Below are positions 47,269-55,584 of a stretch of 64,000 bases of DNA, piece after piece. Source of the DNA: Dyadobacter sp. CY356 (lineage in GTDB: Bacteria > Bacteroidota > Bacteroidia > Cytophagales > Spirosomataceae); assembly GCF_021440195.1 (NCBI RefSeq), contig NZ_JAJTSZ010000001.1, positions 1,116,001 to 1,180,000 on the forward strand. The letters are read 5' to 3'. Each line of letters opens with the position of its first letter. Position 1 is the stretch's first letter. Under the pieces are notes generated by a model that was given only the letters and a program-made list of their open reading frames with translations, made no database searches and had not been told where the DNA came from. Made by a program: the position numbers and the translations under genes.

Positions 47269-48624
47269 TTATTTAAGTTCGTTTACAAATTCAGTAATCG
47301 TTCCGGTATTCTTATAATAGCTTAGCTGGGCATTTAGGTAGTCAAGTAATGTTGTAGTGTAATTGGTTCTGGCCTCTTTATAGGAATAATCAGCGTCAAG
47401 CAAGGAAGACAATGTGGTTGTGCCTTCCCGGTATTCGACCGTTGAAGCATCCATCATTTCCTTGGCCAATGTCAGATTTTCTTTATTCTTTTTGAGATTT
47501 ATGTAAGTGCTGGTAATCTCGGTAGCCGCATTTTCTACATTAAGTGCATAAGTCTGTAGATTCAGTTTATTGGTAAGTTGCTGTGATTTAAAATTTAACT
47601 CGCTCTGAGCCAGCTGGCTTTGCTTTTTAAAGCCGCTGAAAAGTGGGATCGTAGCTTTTAGCCCAACGACTGAGTAGTCATACCAGTGGGTGAGCGCCGG
47701 AACAAATTCCGTGCCGAATGCGGTACCTCCATATTTGGCATACAAAGAAAGCACCGGCAGAAATGCTGCTTTTTTCTGACGAACATCCAGACTTTTTAAA
47801 TCCAGATTTTTCTGATCTATCTGATAATCAATTAAATTGTTGTTAATAAGTCCACTATTTTTTTGTAATGACAGCTGGCTTACATCTACATTATTGATAC
47901 TATCAGCAATTGTTATCGGCTTGTCTATATCAAGACCCATATGATTTTTCAATGTGTTTATGGCTAATGCATAGGCACTGTTGTTGGCTAAAATCTCCGA
48001 TTGCACGTTGTTGTAATTGACCCTGGCACGATCATATTCACTTTTCTTAACAACCCCTTGTTCATAGCGGAGTTTGAGTATGCCAACCATGGCTTCGTAT
48101 TGCTTTTCACTTTCTTTAAGCAGGCGACCTTTTTCTTTATACGTAAGCGCCTGGTAGTAGGAAGTAGCAGTATTGAATACCAACGTTTCATTTTCTTTGG
48201 ATACGGTAAGTTCAGCAACCTCTTTATTCACCTGCGAAGTCTTTATGCCGAGCGCGGCACTTTTATCATAAATATTCTGGTCTGCCTGTATGGATGCCGA
48301 GTTGCTAAACTTATTTCCCAGTTGCAGTTTGGTTTCTGTTGGTGAGAAACTCCCAGCCGGGATCACGTTGGTCTGAAGTTTCAGATTGTAGTCAAGGCCT
48401 ATACTGCCCGACACTGATGGCAGAAATGCAGCTTTGCTTTCTCTGACCTTTTGCGCAGCTGACTGAGCGGAATATTTATAGATCGCTCCATTGGGGTGAT
48501 GCTGTAATGTATACTCGATACAGCTTTTAAGTGATAATGTTTGGTCCTGGGACCTAGCCTGGAATGATACAATCATCATGGTTAATGCGGTCAAGATGCA
48601 TTTGCTCACCGAATAAATACTCAT
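47269..48624 (-). CDS. TolC-family outer membrane efflux protein
   Basis: A 451-residue outer-membrane channel component. The signal peptide is about 1-26 (ending SFQARSQ). Two structural repeats of long helices and beta strands make the trimeric duct of the TolC fold (SLKSCIEYTLQHHPNGAIYKYSAQSAAQKVRESKAAFLPS is cut here to its landmarks: LKSCIEYTLQHHP and AAFLPSVSGSIGL). It completes a tripartite efflux system with the adaptor and pump. A second copy of the MarR operator sequence lies directly before the gene. Confidence 0.94.
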   Translation of the reverse strand: MSIYSVSKCILTALTMMIVSFQARSQDQTLSLKSCIEYTLQHHPNGAIYKYSAQSAAQKVRESKAAFLPSVSGSIGLDYNLKLQTNVIPAGSFSPTETKLQLGNKFSNSASIQADQNIYDKSAALGIKTSQVNKEVAELTVSKENETLVFNTATSYYQALTYKEKGRLLKESEKQYEAMVGILKLRYEQGVVKKSEYDRARVNYNNVQSEILANNSAYALAINTLKNHMGLDIDKPITIADSINNVDVSQLSLQKNSGLINNNLIDYQIDQKNLDLKSLDVRQKKAAFLPVLSLYAKYGGTAFGTEFVPALTHWYDYSVVGLKATIPLFSGFKKQSQLAQSELNFKSQQLTNKLNLQTYALNVENAATEITSTYINLKKNKENLTLAKEMMDASTVEYREGTTTLSSLLDADYSYKEARTNYTTTLLDYLNAQLSYYKNTGTITEFVNELK

Positions 48625-48634
48625 TTTTTCTTTA

Positions 48635-48665
48635 GTTGATTAATAAGAAAGTTGATTAAGTCAAT
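48635..48665 (-). promoter_or_regulatory. MarR-type operator copy in front of tolC
   Basis: GTTGATTAAGTCAAT (48651-48665) differs by only two bases from GTTGATAAAGTCAAC upstream of marR (49144-49158). A further half site, GTTGATTAA, occurs at 48635-48643. It lies 10-41 bp upstream of the tolC ATG and after the marR stop, suggesting a second control point inside the operon. No good -7 element is paired with it. Confidence 0.65.
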
Positions 48666-48682
48666 TATTAGGTCAAAAAAAT

Positions 48683-49096
48683 TTAGGATACCTTTGATTT
48701 CATTTTATCCAGAACCGAGCTGAAAACTTCCAGATCTTCCGAGGAAATGTCCTCTAGCAGTCCGTTGAAAATGTCAGCCTCGATTTGTCTGAATGTCTCG
48801 ACTTTTTTAACGCCAGCCGGGGTAAGAACAATTGCTTTTCTTCTTCTGTCCTCGTTGTCCGGAACACGTACAACCAGATTTAGTTTTTCCAAAACATCAA
48901 TCTGCCTAAGCACGCCGGATTTATCCTTTTTCATAATATTTGCAAGATCATGTTGAATAATATCATCTCGTCCGTATAATATATTGAGAAGGAAAAAATA
49001 TTCCATAGACAGTGGTGTTTCATCACCCGACAGGGCCTCATCAATGCGCTTTCCGATGGACTTGATTAATTCCCCCATTTTAAGACCAATGTTCAT
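48683..49096 (-). CDS. MarR-family transcriptional regulator
   Basis: A 137-residue winged-helix regulator. The DNA-binding part has ILYGRDDIIQHDLANIMKKDKSGVLRQIDVLEKLNLV and the wing VRVPDNEDRRRKAIVLTPAGVKKVE, the standard MarR signature with the DxRxxR element (EDRRRK). It is the first gene of the efflux operon, so it probably represses the operon and is relieved by pump substrates. The promoter with an embedded operator is at 49128-49158, and a repeated operator precedes tolC. Confidence 0.94.
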   Translation of the reverse strand: MNIGLKMGELIKSIGKRIDEALSGDETPLSMEYFFLLNILYGRDDIIQHDLANIMKKDKSGVLRQIDVLEKLNLVVRVPDNEDRRRKAIVLTPAGVKKVETFRQIEADIFNGLLEDISSEDLEVFSSVLDKMKSKVS

Positions 49097-49127
49097 AGCG
49101 AATGCTTATCTATTCAACTTCCAAAAG

Positions 49128-49158
49128 CAAAGATACTAATAATGTTGATAAAGTCAAC
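49128..49158 (-). promoter_or_regulatory. Promoter of the marR-efflux operon with embedded MarR operator
   Basis: On the minus strand TTG (CAA at 49155-49157), a 19-bp spacer and TATCTTTG (49135-49128) fit the Bacteroidota consensus exactly. The inverted repeat GTTGA-TAAAG-TCAAC (49144-49158) overlaps the -33 element and the upstream half of the spacer. A repressor bound there would block the polymerase. Start site would be near 49122, 26 nt before the ATG. Confidence 0.8.
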
Positions 49159-50048
49159 TATCTTAATTTGCAAGTATTATTTTTTTAGTTTTGAGAGCCT
49201 GGCATATTTCAAACAATTAAGTTTACCATAAGTGTACATATATTGATTCGGGGCAATCTGGTATTTTAGTATATAAGAGCCTGGCGCGTCATTTGGATCG
49301 ATATCGTGCTTGTAGCGATCTGTATGTTCGGTCATTTATATCTCCATGGAATTTCGAGAATATACCTGTTATTCCGCCTAATAATTTGGAAAGATTTTTT
49401 TTGATTCTTGTAGTTTTCTCACTACGCAGCATTTTTTAAATATTCCTGCTGTTTTCAAAGTAATAATACATAGGTTTGCGTTTAAGAAGCTTTTTAAATA
49501 ACTATTAAATTTAAATTTGGGTAAATTTTAATCCCTTACTCCGGTGATCTACTGCGATTGCCAGATTCATAAGAAATATTTAAGTCCAACTTTCTGTTAG
49601 CATGTTTAAGAAACTTACCACTCCAACAATGACTGAAGTTAAATCGAAACCTAATAGTACTACCGAGCTTAGAGGCTGCTTGCCGGTAGATCTAACAACC
49701 CTATATACTTATTTGCAACCCGGTAAGACAAATGCTCCCACTGAGTAAACAACACTAGGATAGCTATTGCGAGCAAAGCGGAATTGTTATTCAACCAAAA
49801 GCCTTTTAAAGGAGAAGGTCGAAAGTTAGGTAGCTACGATTTAGCCCGGTTATTAAATAAGCATGTTTCCTTAAATGGTTTGATGCCAAATTTACCGGTC
49901 TACAATGATTCTATACCGGATATACTCACACAATGGGTTTATGTCTTCAATTATTCTAAGTGCGAATAATCATTGAAAATGCCTGTAATGGAAAGAATCC
50001 GGTATCGAAACTGACCAATCGGGCATTTGATTTGTCGCATGACAATGA
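49159..50048. other. Long intergenic region, weak small ORFs only
   Basis: About 890 bases between the divergent efflux operon and the LytS-type kinase. Two weak plus-strand frames exist: 49602-49748 (48 residues, MFKKLTTPTMTEVKS) and 49784-49969 (61 residues from a TTG). Neither resembles a known family nor has a promoter element, so they are not called. The region could be decayed coding sequence. Confidence 0.45.
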
Positions 50049-51134
50049 ATGATATCAAAGTTTATTTGCATGAAAATTCAAACATTAGAACAACTAAGAA
50101 TTTCCTTCTACGCGCATAGACTTAAAATCTTACGTGGATTGCTGGTTGCCATTGCGATGCCATTGCTTGTTTTGCCATCACGCATTGAAAGACCAGAATT
50201 TGAAACCCAGTTTAATTTAATTGGCTCGGAGGCTTCCATATTTTTGGTAGGGCTTTGCATGTGGGTAATAAGCGTAATGCTTTTGACCGGGGTTAATGGT
50301 AAACATCGGCTGGTAAAGATAATTATATGCGTTCTACTGTGCATGGTGCTGTCCACAATTATCTATGAGCTATCTCCTTTTGAGGATTATCCTATTTATT
50401 CTTTGAAAAAAAGAGAATGGCCTTACCGGGTGACGCGTATGATGCTTAGAGGTTTGTTTATGGCAGGCTTTGTGATCCCTGCGTTTTATTATTTTGAGAA
50501 CCGCGATAAGCGCAAAAAAGCGGTACGGGACATGGAGCGCTTAAAGCAGGAGAACCTGGCAATCCAGCTCACTGCTTTAAGGCAGCAAATAAATCCGCAC
50601 TTTCTATTTAATGCTTTAAACGTGCTAAAATCAGGTGCTAATGAAGAGTGGGTAAAGAATTACGTAATCAAACTTTCTGACATTTACCGGTATATTCTCA
50701 CACACCAGAATGATCAGAATCTTGTTAGCGTGGCCATAGAGCTCGAGTTCATTCATGCATACAATTTTGTTTTGCAGGAACGTTTTGGTGAAGGTCTGTC
50801 TATTGTAACGGATCTGGGGCCAGAAGTGGAAGATAAACAGATCCCAATACTTGCTTTGCAGGTCCTTGTCGAAAATGCTGTTAAACACAATATTATTTCT
50901 GCCTCAAAGCCCTTGAAGATCCAGATTTTTAGCGACGAGGATTATATTACCGTAAGAAATAACTTGCAGCCAAGATCCAAAGGCTGGGAGTATAGCGAAA
51001 GTTTGGGGACTGGTCTTCTCAATCTTCAGGATCGCTATGAATTGCTGAGTGAAATGGGTATTTCCGTTAATGAAGATGCTAACTTTTTTACAGTGAGAAT
51101 CCCGATGATTTATGATAAATGTGTTGTTGCTTGA
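50049..51134 (+). CDS. LytS/YehU-type sensor histidine kinase
   Basis: A 361-residue membrane kinase. Four hydrophobic segments occupy about 30-150, then a short coiled coil (KKAVRDMERLKQENLAIQL) leads to the His_kinase domain with phospho-acceptor His184 (QQINPHFLFNALN) and an HATPase with LQVLVENAVKHN. This type (PF06580) pairs with LytTR response regulators, and such a regulator gene follows directly with a 23-nt overlap, so the two form one system and are translationally coupled. An alternative start is the ATG at 50070. The sensed signal is unknown; cell-wall or quorum cues are common in the family. Confidence 0.93.
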   Translation: MISKFICMKIQTLEQLRISFYAHRLKILRGLLVAIAMPLLVLPSRIERPEFETQFNLIGSEASIFLVGLCMWVISVMLLTGVNGKHRLVKIIICVLLCMVLSTIIYELSPFEDYPIYSLKKREWPYRVTRMMLRGLFMAGFVIPAFYYFENRDKRKKAVRDMERLKQENLAIQLTALRQQINPHFLFNALNVLKSGANEEWVKNYVIKLSDIYRYILTHQNDQNLVSVAIELEFIHAYNFVLQERFGEGLSIVTDLGPEVEDKQIPILALQVLVENAVKHNIISASKPLKIQIFSDEDYITVRNNLQPRSKGWEYSESLGTGLLNLQDRYELLSEMGISVNEDANFFTVRIPMIYDKCVVA

Positions 51135-51864
51135 AGATGAATACAAGGCCGCTCAGGAAACAAAAGTTCTTTTAGAAGCGATGAGTGAACAGGTTAGCGT
51201 ATGCGGGATTTTGCAGACGGTGGAAGAGGCTGTTGACTGGTTTAACAAAAATGAGATGCCACACCTTATTCTGTCTGATATACAACTGGGTGATGGTTTA
51301 TGTTTTGACATTTTTACCCAGGTGCAGGTTACGGCGCCCATCATTTTTTGCACAGCTTATGACGATTTTGCATTACGGGCATTTGAAAATAATGGGATTG
51401 ACTATTTACTGAAACCTGTTAAAAAGCAGGATCTTGAAAAAAGCTTCAACAAGCTCCATCAGTATAGCAGGCTTTGGGCGCTGCCCGAACATGCAAATCG
51501 GTTTAACAATATGCTGCAATCTTTTAAACCGGTATATAAAACAGTGCTTTCGGTTTATCTTGGAGACAGGATCATGCCTGTACCAGTTGCTGAAATTAAT
51601 TATTTCTACACCAATAAGACAGTAGTCGTTTACCATCACGGACAAACTTTTGAGATCAGAACGACCCTGGACCGTCTGGCGGCTCAGCTTGACCCAGAGT
51701 TATTCTACCGTGCGAACCGTCAGTTCATTATTTCAAAACATGATATTGAAGCAGTCAAATATATTGATGCTAGAAAACTGGAAGTCATTTTGAAGTCAGA
51801 AACTCCTGAAAAAATAATTATTAGCAAATCCAAGTCCGCCCAATTTGTGAAATGGCTTAAGTAA
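51112..51864 (+). CDS. LytTR-family response regulator
   Basis: A 250-residue regulator. The receiver domain (about 1-125) has the pocket LLLEDE and Asp56 (LILSDIQLGDG). The C-terminal LytTR DNA-binding domain (about 150-250) reads VPVAEINYFYTNKTVVVYHHG and LDPELFYRANRQFIISKHDI. It overlaps the kinase gene by 23 nt and is its cognate regulator. LytTR proteins bind promoters through beta strands; target genes cannot be seen here. Confidence 0.94.
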   Translation: MINVLLLEDEYKAAQETKVLLEAMSEQVSVCGILQTVEEAVDWFNKNEMPHLILSDIQLGDGLCFDIFTQVQVTAPIIFCTAYDDFALRAFENNGIDYLLKPVKKQDLEKSFNKLHQYSRLWALPEHANRFNNMLQSFKPVYKTVLSVYLGDRIMPVPVAEINYFYTNKTVVVYHHGQTFEIRTTLDRLAAQLDPELFYRANRQFIISKHDIEAVKYIDARKLEVILKSETPEKIIISKSKSAQFVKWLK

Positions 51865-52006
51865 TGGTTTCAAAATAGATTTAGGCCGGCTGGTTGTTTT
51901 CTGATGGTCCGTGTTTAAGATAACTTGGTGAGTGAAAGATGTGTTTGGTGACTATTCAGTAAGCAAAGTATTTAGCTTTATTGTATAGATTTAAAGGAGG
52001 AGTAAG

Positions 52007-52102
52007 GTGTATATGAATTGGTTTAAATTTTCTTATCAATGCAATTACATTCTTGGCAAGTATTTTTTTAAGTACCCAAGGCTTACAGGTGCTCACTGTT
52101 AA
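52007..52102 (+). CDS. Small ORF with a strong Shine-Dalgarno, 31 residues
   Basis: GTG at 52007 follows AAAGGAGG (51993-52000) by 6 nt, an ideal ribosome-binding site that is unusual in this phylum; an ATG at 52013 is in frame. The product begins MYMNWFKFSYQCNYIL and is rich in aromatic and basic residues with two Cys. It lies in an otherwise empty 380-base gap (51865-52247) after the LytTR gene. It may be a small protein, a leader, or chance. Confidence 0.25.
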   Translation: MYMNWFKFSYQCNYILGKYFFKYPRLTGAHC

Positions 52103-52247
52103 ACTTTTAAATTTTAGATCGTGAGTAATTTGCTTGGTCTATTTCCCACTTATCAGCTGTGTGAGGATCTGTTTTTACCAGGAATTAAGCAAATCAAATG
52201 GATCTGAGCTCCTGTTGCGCAGTTGACAAAATAAGCGACAATTTGGA

Positions 52248-52637
52248 TTAAACTTTCTTTCCAACATACTTCTTATTGTTCAATACCGTATTTATTGCAA
52301 ACTCGAACTCGATTTCAGCAGCATTTTTGTTCAGAAATCCGTTTGCTCCTGCGGCCATATAACTAGTAGCATGGCCCATTTCATTTCTTCCGCTGTAGAC
52401 CAGAATCCGGGCCTCGTTTTGCAAACTTTTGATCTGTGATATCATTTCTACACCTAGTCCTCCCGGAATACCAAGATCCAGTATCACCAAATTCATGTAC
52501 TGGTAGCCAAGTACTTGCATGGCTTCTTTAAATGTTCCAGCAGTGTGGGTCTGAGATGGTTGGATAATCCTTATAACGCTATTTTCTACCGCGAGCCGAA
52601 CCAATGGGTGGTCGTCCACAATCAGTATATTTTTCAT
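52248..52637 (-). CDS. Receiver-only response regulator (NarL-like receiver lacking its HTH)
   Basis: A 129-residue single receiver domain with pocket DDH, phospho-acceptor Asp54 (LVILDLGIPGG) and the Lys of KNAAEIE. Its sequence is that of NarL/LuxR-type regulators, and it stops just after NTVLNNKKYVGKKV, where relatives continue into the DNA-binding domain. It is either a natural single-domain regulator acting on a partner or a truncated gene; the sequence after the stop does not code for a LuxR HTH. The divergent kinase gene at 52993 is the obvious partner. Confidence 0.85.
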   Translation of the reverse strand: MKNILIVDDHPLVRLAVENSVIRIIQPSQTHTAGTFKEAMQVLGYQYMNLVILDLGIPGGLGVEMISQIKSLQNEARILVYSGRNEMGHATSYMAAGANGFLNKNAAEIEFEFAINTVLNNKKYVGKKV

Positions 52638-52992
52638 AAAAATGTAAATATGGTTTGTTTACAAAACTACGTTGCTACCAAAAGCTATCCTAGCTTTAGG
52701 TGCCCGTCTTACTCTCTTTTTCGCCCGTTCCAAACTATAACATTCGATAATATAGTTGGTATTATTCTAGATTTGGTGGCAAATGAGCCTTTGAGGTGAC
52801 TTAGAATCAATTCTATGTCAATGCTTCAAATTCTTTTGGTACTTCTTAACCAGTGCCAAATTAAGCTGTATATACTTTCTCGGACGATATCACTGACGAA
52901 GAGGAATAATAAGAATCGATGGATATAACCAGTAAAAAAACTCAGGCCAAAAATTAGATGGCCAAGGTTAACAATAAAGAAATATTATTACC
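52638..52992. other. Divergent intergenic region
   Basis: About 355 bases between the receiver-only gene and the shortened histidine kinase gene. No gene, no exact TAnnTTTG element and no clear palindrome was found. It should contain both promoters. Confidence 0.45.
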
Positions 52993-54270
52993 ATGCGACA
53001 GAAACACATATTAGCCATCACTTATCTTTTTTTTAATTTAATTACCTGCTTGTGTATCCAGCTGCACGGGGTAAGACAGCAGATTCATTCCGTGCAGCTG
53101 CCGCGTAATGGCTGGTTTGCAGCACTACATGCAGAGGATAAAAATGTAGGCCCTAGAAATTTTTACCGTTTTCAAAACTTTAAAATTGCACCTTTACTTT
53201 TTTTTCCAGTAGATGCTGGCTATTTGATTGAGCACAAGCGTTTTGTTCGGATGGGTTATTGGCAGTCATCCATTTCGTTGCTTTACATTTTAGCCGTCCA
53301 AGTGAAAAAAGATGTAATGCAACTTGGCATTCCTTTCGTTAACGGTAACGCTTATAATAAGAAGTTTAGTCCCGAGAGTTACAAAATTACTTTTGAATTT
53401 AAAAAGCAGTGGTGGAAGTCTGGTTGGGCTTTTTTTCTTTTGAGTGGTATTTTTATGTTTACTTACTTTACACTGAAAAAGCGGCGTGCTGCTTTGAGAA
53501 ATAGAAAATATCAAAACATTTTGGCAACTGAGCGTATTTGGAATTTAAAGCATGCTATCTCAATCCTTGATAACTCAAAAAAGAGCGTAGAACAAAGGCT
53601 TCGTGTGCAGTCGCATCTTCTCGCATCTATTTCTCATGATATCAAAACTCCATTGAGTTTTGTAAGTGCAGTTGCTAAGGAAGTAAAGGTTCTTACACAG
53701 ACAGGACAGTACGACAAGGTATTGGAAATGACTGAAGTAATCGCATTCACGGGTGAGGAGATAATTAAACTAATCGGAAATTTAACTTCATTTATAAAAA
53801 ATAGTATGAATGGAAAAGAGATTGAGCTTTTTCATGTAAATTTAAAGGAAGTAGTTTTACAGAAAACAAAGGTTTTCGACCATGTGATAAGTTTGCAAAC
53901 TGGCCATCTGACCATCAATATTCCACCAAATATCTCTGTCAGGACCAACCCTGAATTGTTAGGCGTAATGATCCATAATCTGGTGGATAACGCGATCAAA
54001 GTTAAAAATGGTAATCATATCAATATTACTACAGTTACTATTGCTGGAAAGATTCACCTAATAGTCAGTGATCATGGGCCAGGAATGCCAGCTCATTTCA
54101 TTGATTGGCTATCGTCAAATGACTCCAAGCAAATAACTATTTCCAGAGGGCCGTCTACAACTATCGGCCTTGGATTAGTGCTAGTCAAAGAGATTTCCTG
54201 TATGCTTGGGATAGATGTTATGATAGAGAACCGTCCTGGCGCAAGTATTTGCCTAAAATTTCAGCAGTAG
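52993..54270 (+). CDS. Histidine kinase with much reduced sensor region
   Basis: A 425-residue kinase: N-terminal signal/membrane segment (about 5-25), a short external part (about 26-140) ending in SYKITFEFKKQWWKSGWAF, one membrane helix (about 143-161), a coiled coil, then HisKA with His216 (ASISHDIKTPL) and an HATPase (HNLVDNAIKVKN, DHGPGMP, GLGLVLVKEI). The KxQWWKSGW stretch before the helix is what precedes the membrane helix in hybrid sensors with Y_Y_Y and propeller repeats, but those repeats are missing. It may be a reduced relative of that sensor type. The receiver-only gene is divergent and probably its partner. Confidence 0.85.
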   Translation: MRQKHILAITYLFFNLITCLCIQLHGVRQQIHSVQLPRNGWFAALHAEDKNVGPRNFYRFQNFKIAPLLFFPVDAGYLIEHKRFVRMGYWQSSISLLYILAVQVKKDVMQLGIPFVNGNAYNKKFSPESYKITFEFKKQWWKSGWAFFLLSGIFMFTYFTLKKRRAALRNRKYQNILATERIWNLKHAISILDNSKKSVEQRLRVQSHLLASISHDIKTPLSFVSAVAKEVKVLTQTGQYDKVLEMTEVIAFTGEEIIKLIGNLTSFIKNSMNGKEIELFHVNLKEVVLQKTKVFDHVISLQTGHLTINIPPNISVRTNPELLGVMIHNLVDNAIKVKNGNHINITTVTIAGKIHLIVSDHGPGMPAHFIDWLSSNDSKQITISRGPSTTIGLGLVLVKEISCMLGIDVMIENRPGASICLKFQQ

Positions 54271-54815
54271 GCGATAAGCTGTAATGCATATTTGGCAAAC
54301 AAAATATATAGCAGTACATTTTGAAGCCGGATTATTTTAATAAGCTGGTTTAGGTTCAAATTTCATCGACACACATGATAATGTGCATAACCGCCAAACT
54401 TCAATGTGTTTGGCTAGACAGAACTTTGTAGTTCAATAATACTATTGCAAGGTGAATATTGAGGCACTAATTTTTAAAGCTGCGAAGAGTGATTTGTATA
54501 TTTATTCCTGAAACTAAATTTTTTTTGAAGTCTATTCTTACCATGCCCTCCTAACTTAAAGGTTTTAAGTCTTCAAGGGATAGATTTGGTAAGTACAAAG
54601 GAAAGTATCGAAAGAGCCTTGAACAACCGTGAAGCCTTTCAGGATTAAAATTCAACATTTTTATTCCACCTTCCATTTCATACTTCAAATTAAATGCAAG
54701 CAATAGGTCTACACAATAATGAGGTACAGATCTATATTAAAATTAAATATCAGAGATAAAGGGAGTAAGAATCATTTCATTAAAGAAGATTGTTTCACGG
54801 GCATATTTGGATAAG
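54271..54815. other. Intergenic, gene debris at most
   Basis: About 545 bases without a gene. A plus-strand frame without a start near 54550-54650 reads LQGIDLVSTKESIERALNN before a stop and looks once coding, but no family is recognised. No repeats or terminators of note. Confidence 0.4.
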
Positions 54816-55055
54816 TTAGTCTACTGGCAAAGGCCCATCGTAATCAAAAAATTCTTTTGTCTTAATCTTTAATGCATATGCCAATTTGAATAAGGATGTC
54901 AAGGCGATATTTTTCCCATGTTCAATTCTACTTATATCACCATTGTTAATCCCAGAAAGTATTTCTAAATCAACCTGAGTTAAGTTTCTGAATTTTCTCA
55001 ATTGCTTTATTCTTTTTCCCAACTTTTCGAGTTCCTCTTGTGATTCTTCCGCCAT
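54816..55055 (-). CDS. XRE-family helix-turn-helix regulator
   Basis: A 79-residue protein consisting almost only of a Cro/C1-type helix-turn-helix (about 12-70): KRIKQLRKFRNLTQVDLEILSGI, then NNGDISRIEHGKNIALTSLFKLAYAL. Such small regulators bind as dimers to inverted repeats. A 32-bp perfect palindrome is found 40-71 bp upstream of its start, very probably its own operator and perhaps that of the divergent genes. There is no toxin or phage gene beside it; the next genes to the right are the redoxin/SusCD set. Confidence 0.9.
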   Translation of the reverse strand: MAEESQEELEKLGKRIKQLRKFRNLTQVDLEILSGINNGDISRIEHGKNIALTSLFKLAYALKIKTKEFFDYDGPLPVD

Positions 55056-55094
55056 TGCCTGATTTTATTAGACAATATTGGTATAGAAACTTGG

Positions 55095-55133
55095 AATATA
55101 ATTTGGGTTTTAACCCAAATTATATTATATTTG
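55095..55133 (+). promoter_or_regulatory. Long perfect palindrome with embedded divergent promoter elements
   Basis: Arms AATATAATTTGGGTT (55095-55109) and its exact complement (55112-55126) flank only two bases, so it is a DNA operator rather than an RNA hairpin. On the plus strand TTTG (55102-55105), a 20-bp spacer and TATATTTG (55126-55133) make a consensus promoter whose -33 and spacer lie inside the palindrome. The mirrored TTTG exists for the minus strand but no matching -7. The likely binder is the adjacent XRE protein. Confidence 0.8.
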
Positions 55134-55584
55134 TAGAGTCATTTGTATTTTTAACGAATTACGGACCCTTTAAATAGTTTTGAAGCGTTCGTTAATTGTA
55201 AAAATTATAAAACTGATAATTATTGGAACTGTAACAAGTTGAATAGCTTACGACCTAGGCGTGGGTTCGGCTTCTTGGTCCCGTGTCTACCAGTACCTCT
55301 AATGAAACAAGTTGAGTTCCAAGCCTTCCAGGGTATTTGCCGCATTTTGGAACTGAGCTAACTTTAATGCCTTTTGTTTCACGCTGCTTTATGTAGCACA
55401 ATCAAATTGCGCTTATGATGTCGATTCTTACATTAGTGATCTGTCCTCCTGATTGAAAATCTAATTTTCTTGAATTGCTCGCCTTTATACAGTTGTATGC
55501 GGTGTGCAGTTTGTTCGTTTTTGTGCGCTTCGGTTTACATTTAAACGGACTGGAATTTCTATGTTTTCTTTAATCTTCATTGCA
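55134..55584. other. Intergenic, long leader region
   Basis: About 450 bases from the promoter at 55126-55133 to the redoxin start. A plus-strand frame open from 55155 to 55361 lacks an ATG before 55302 and has no recognisable content. The inverted repeat AGTTCCAA (55315-55322) / TTGGAACT (55347-55354) is a weak hairpin. The region may be a long untranslated leader. Confidence 0.4.

Noticed and set aside
49784..49969. Plus-strand ORF of 61 residues
   Set aside because: TTG start, no promoter element, no recognisable motif; mentioned only as possible debris.
55134..55504. Possible tRNA or small RNA in the leader before the redoxin gene
   Set aside because: A GGTTCG-like string occurs near 55264 but no cloverleaf arms or anticodon loop can be fitted.
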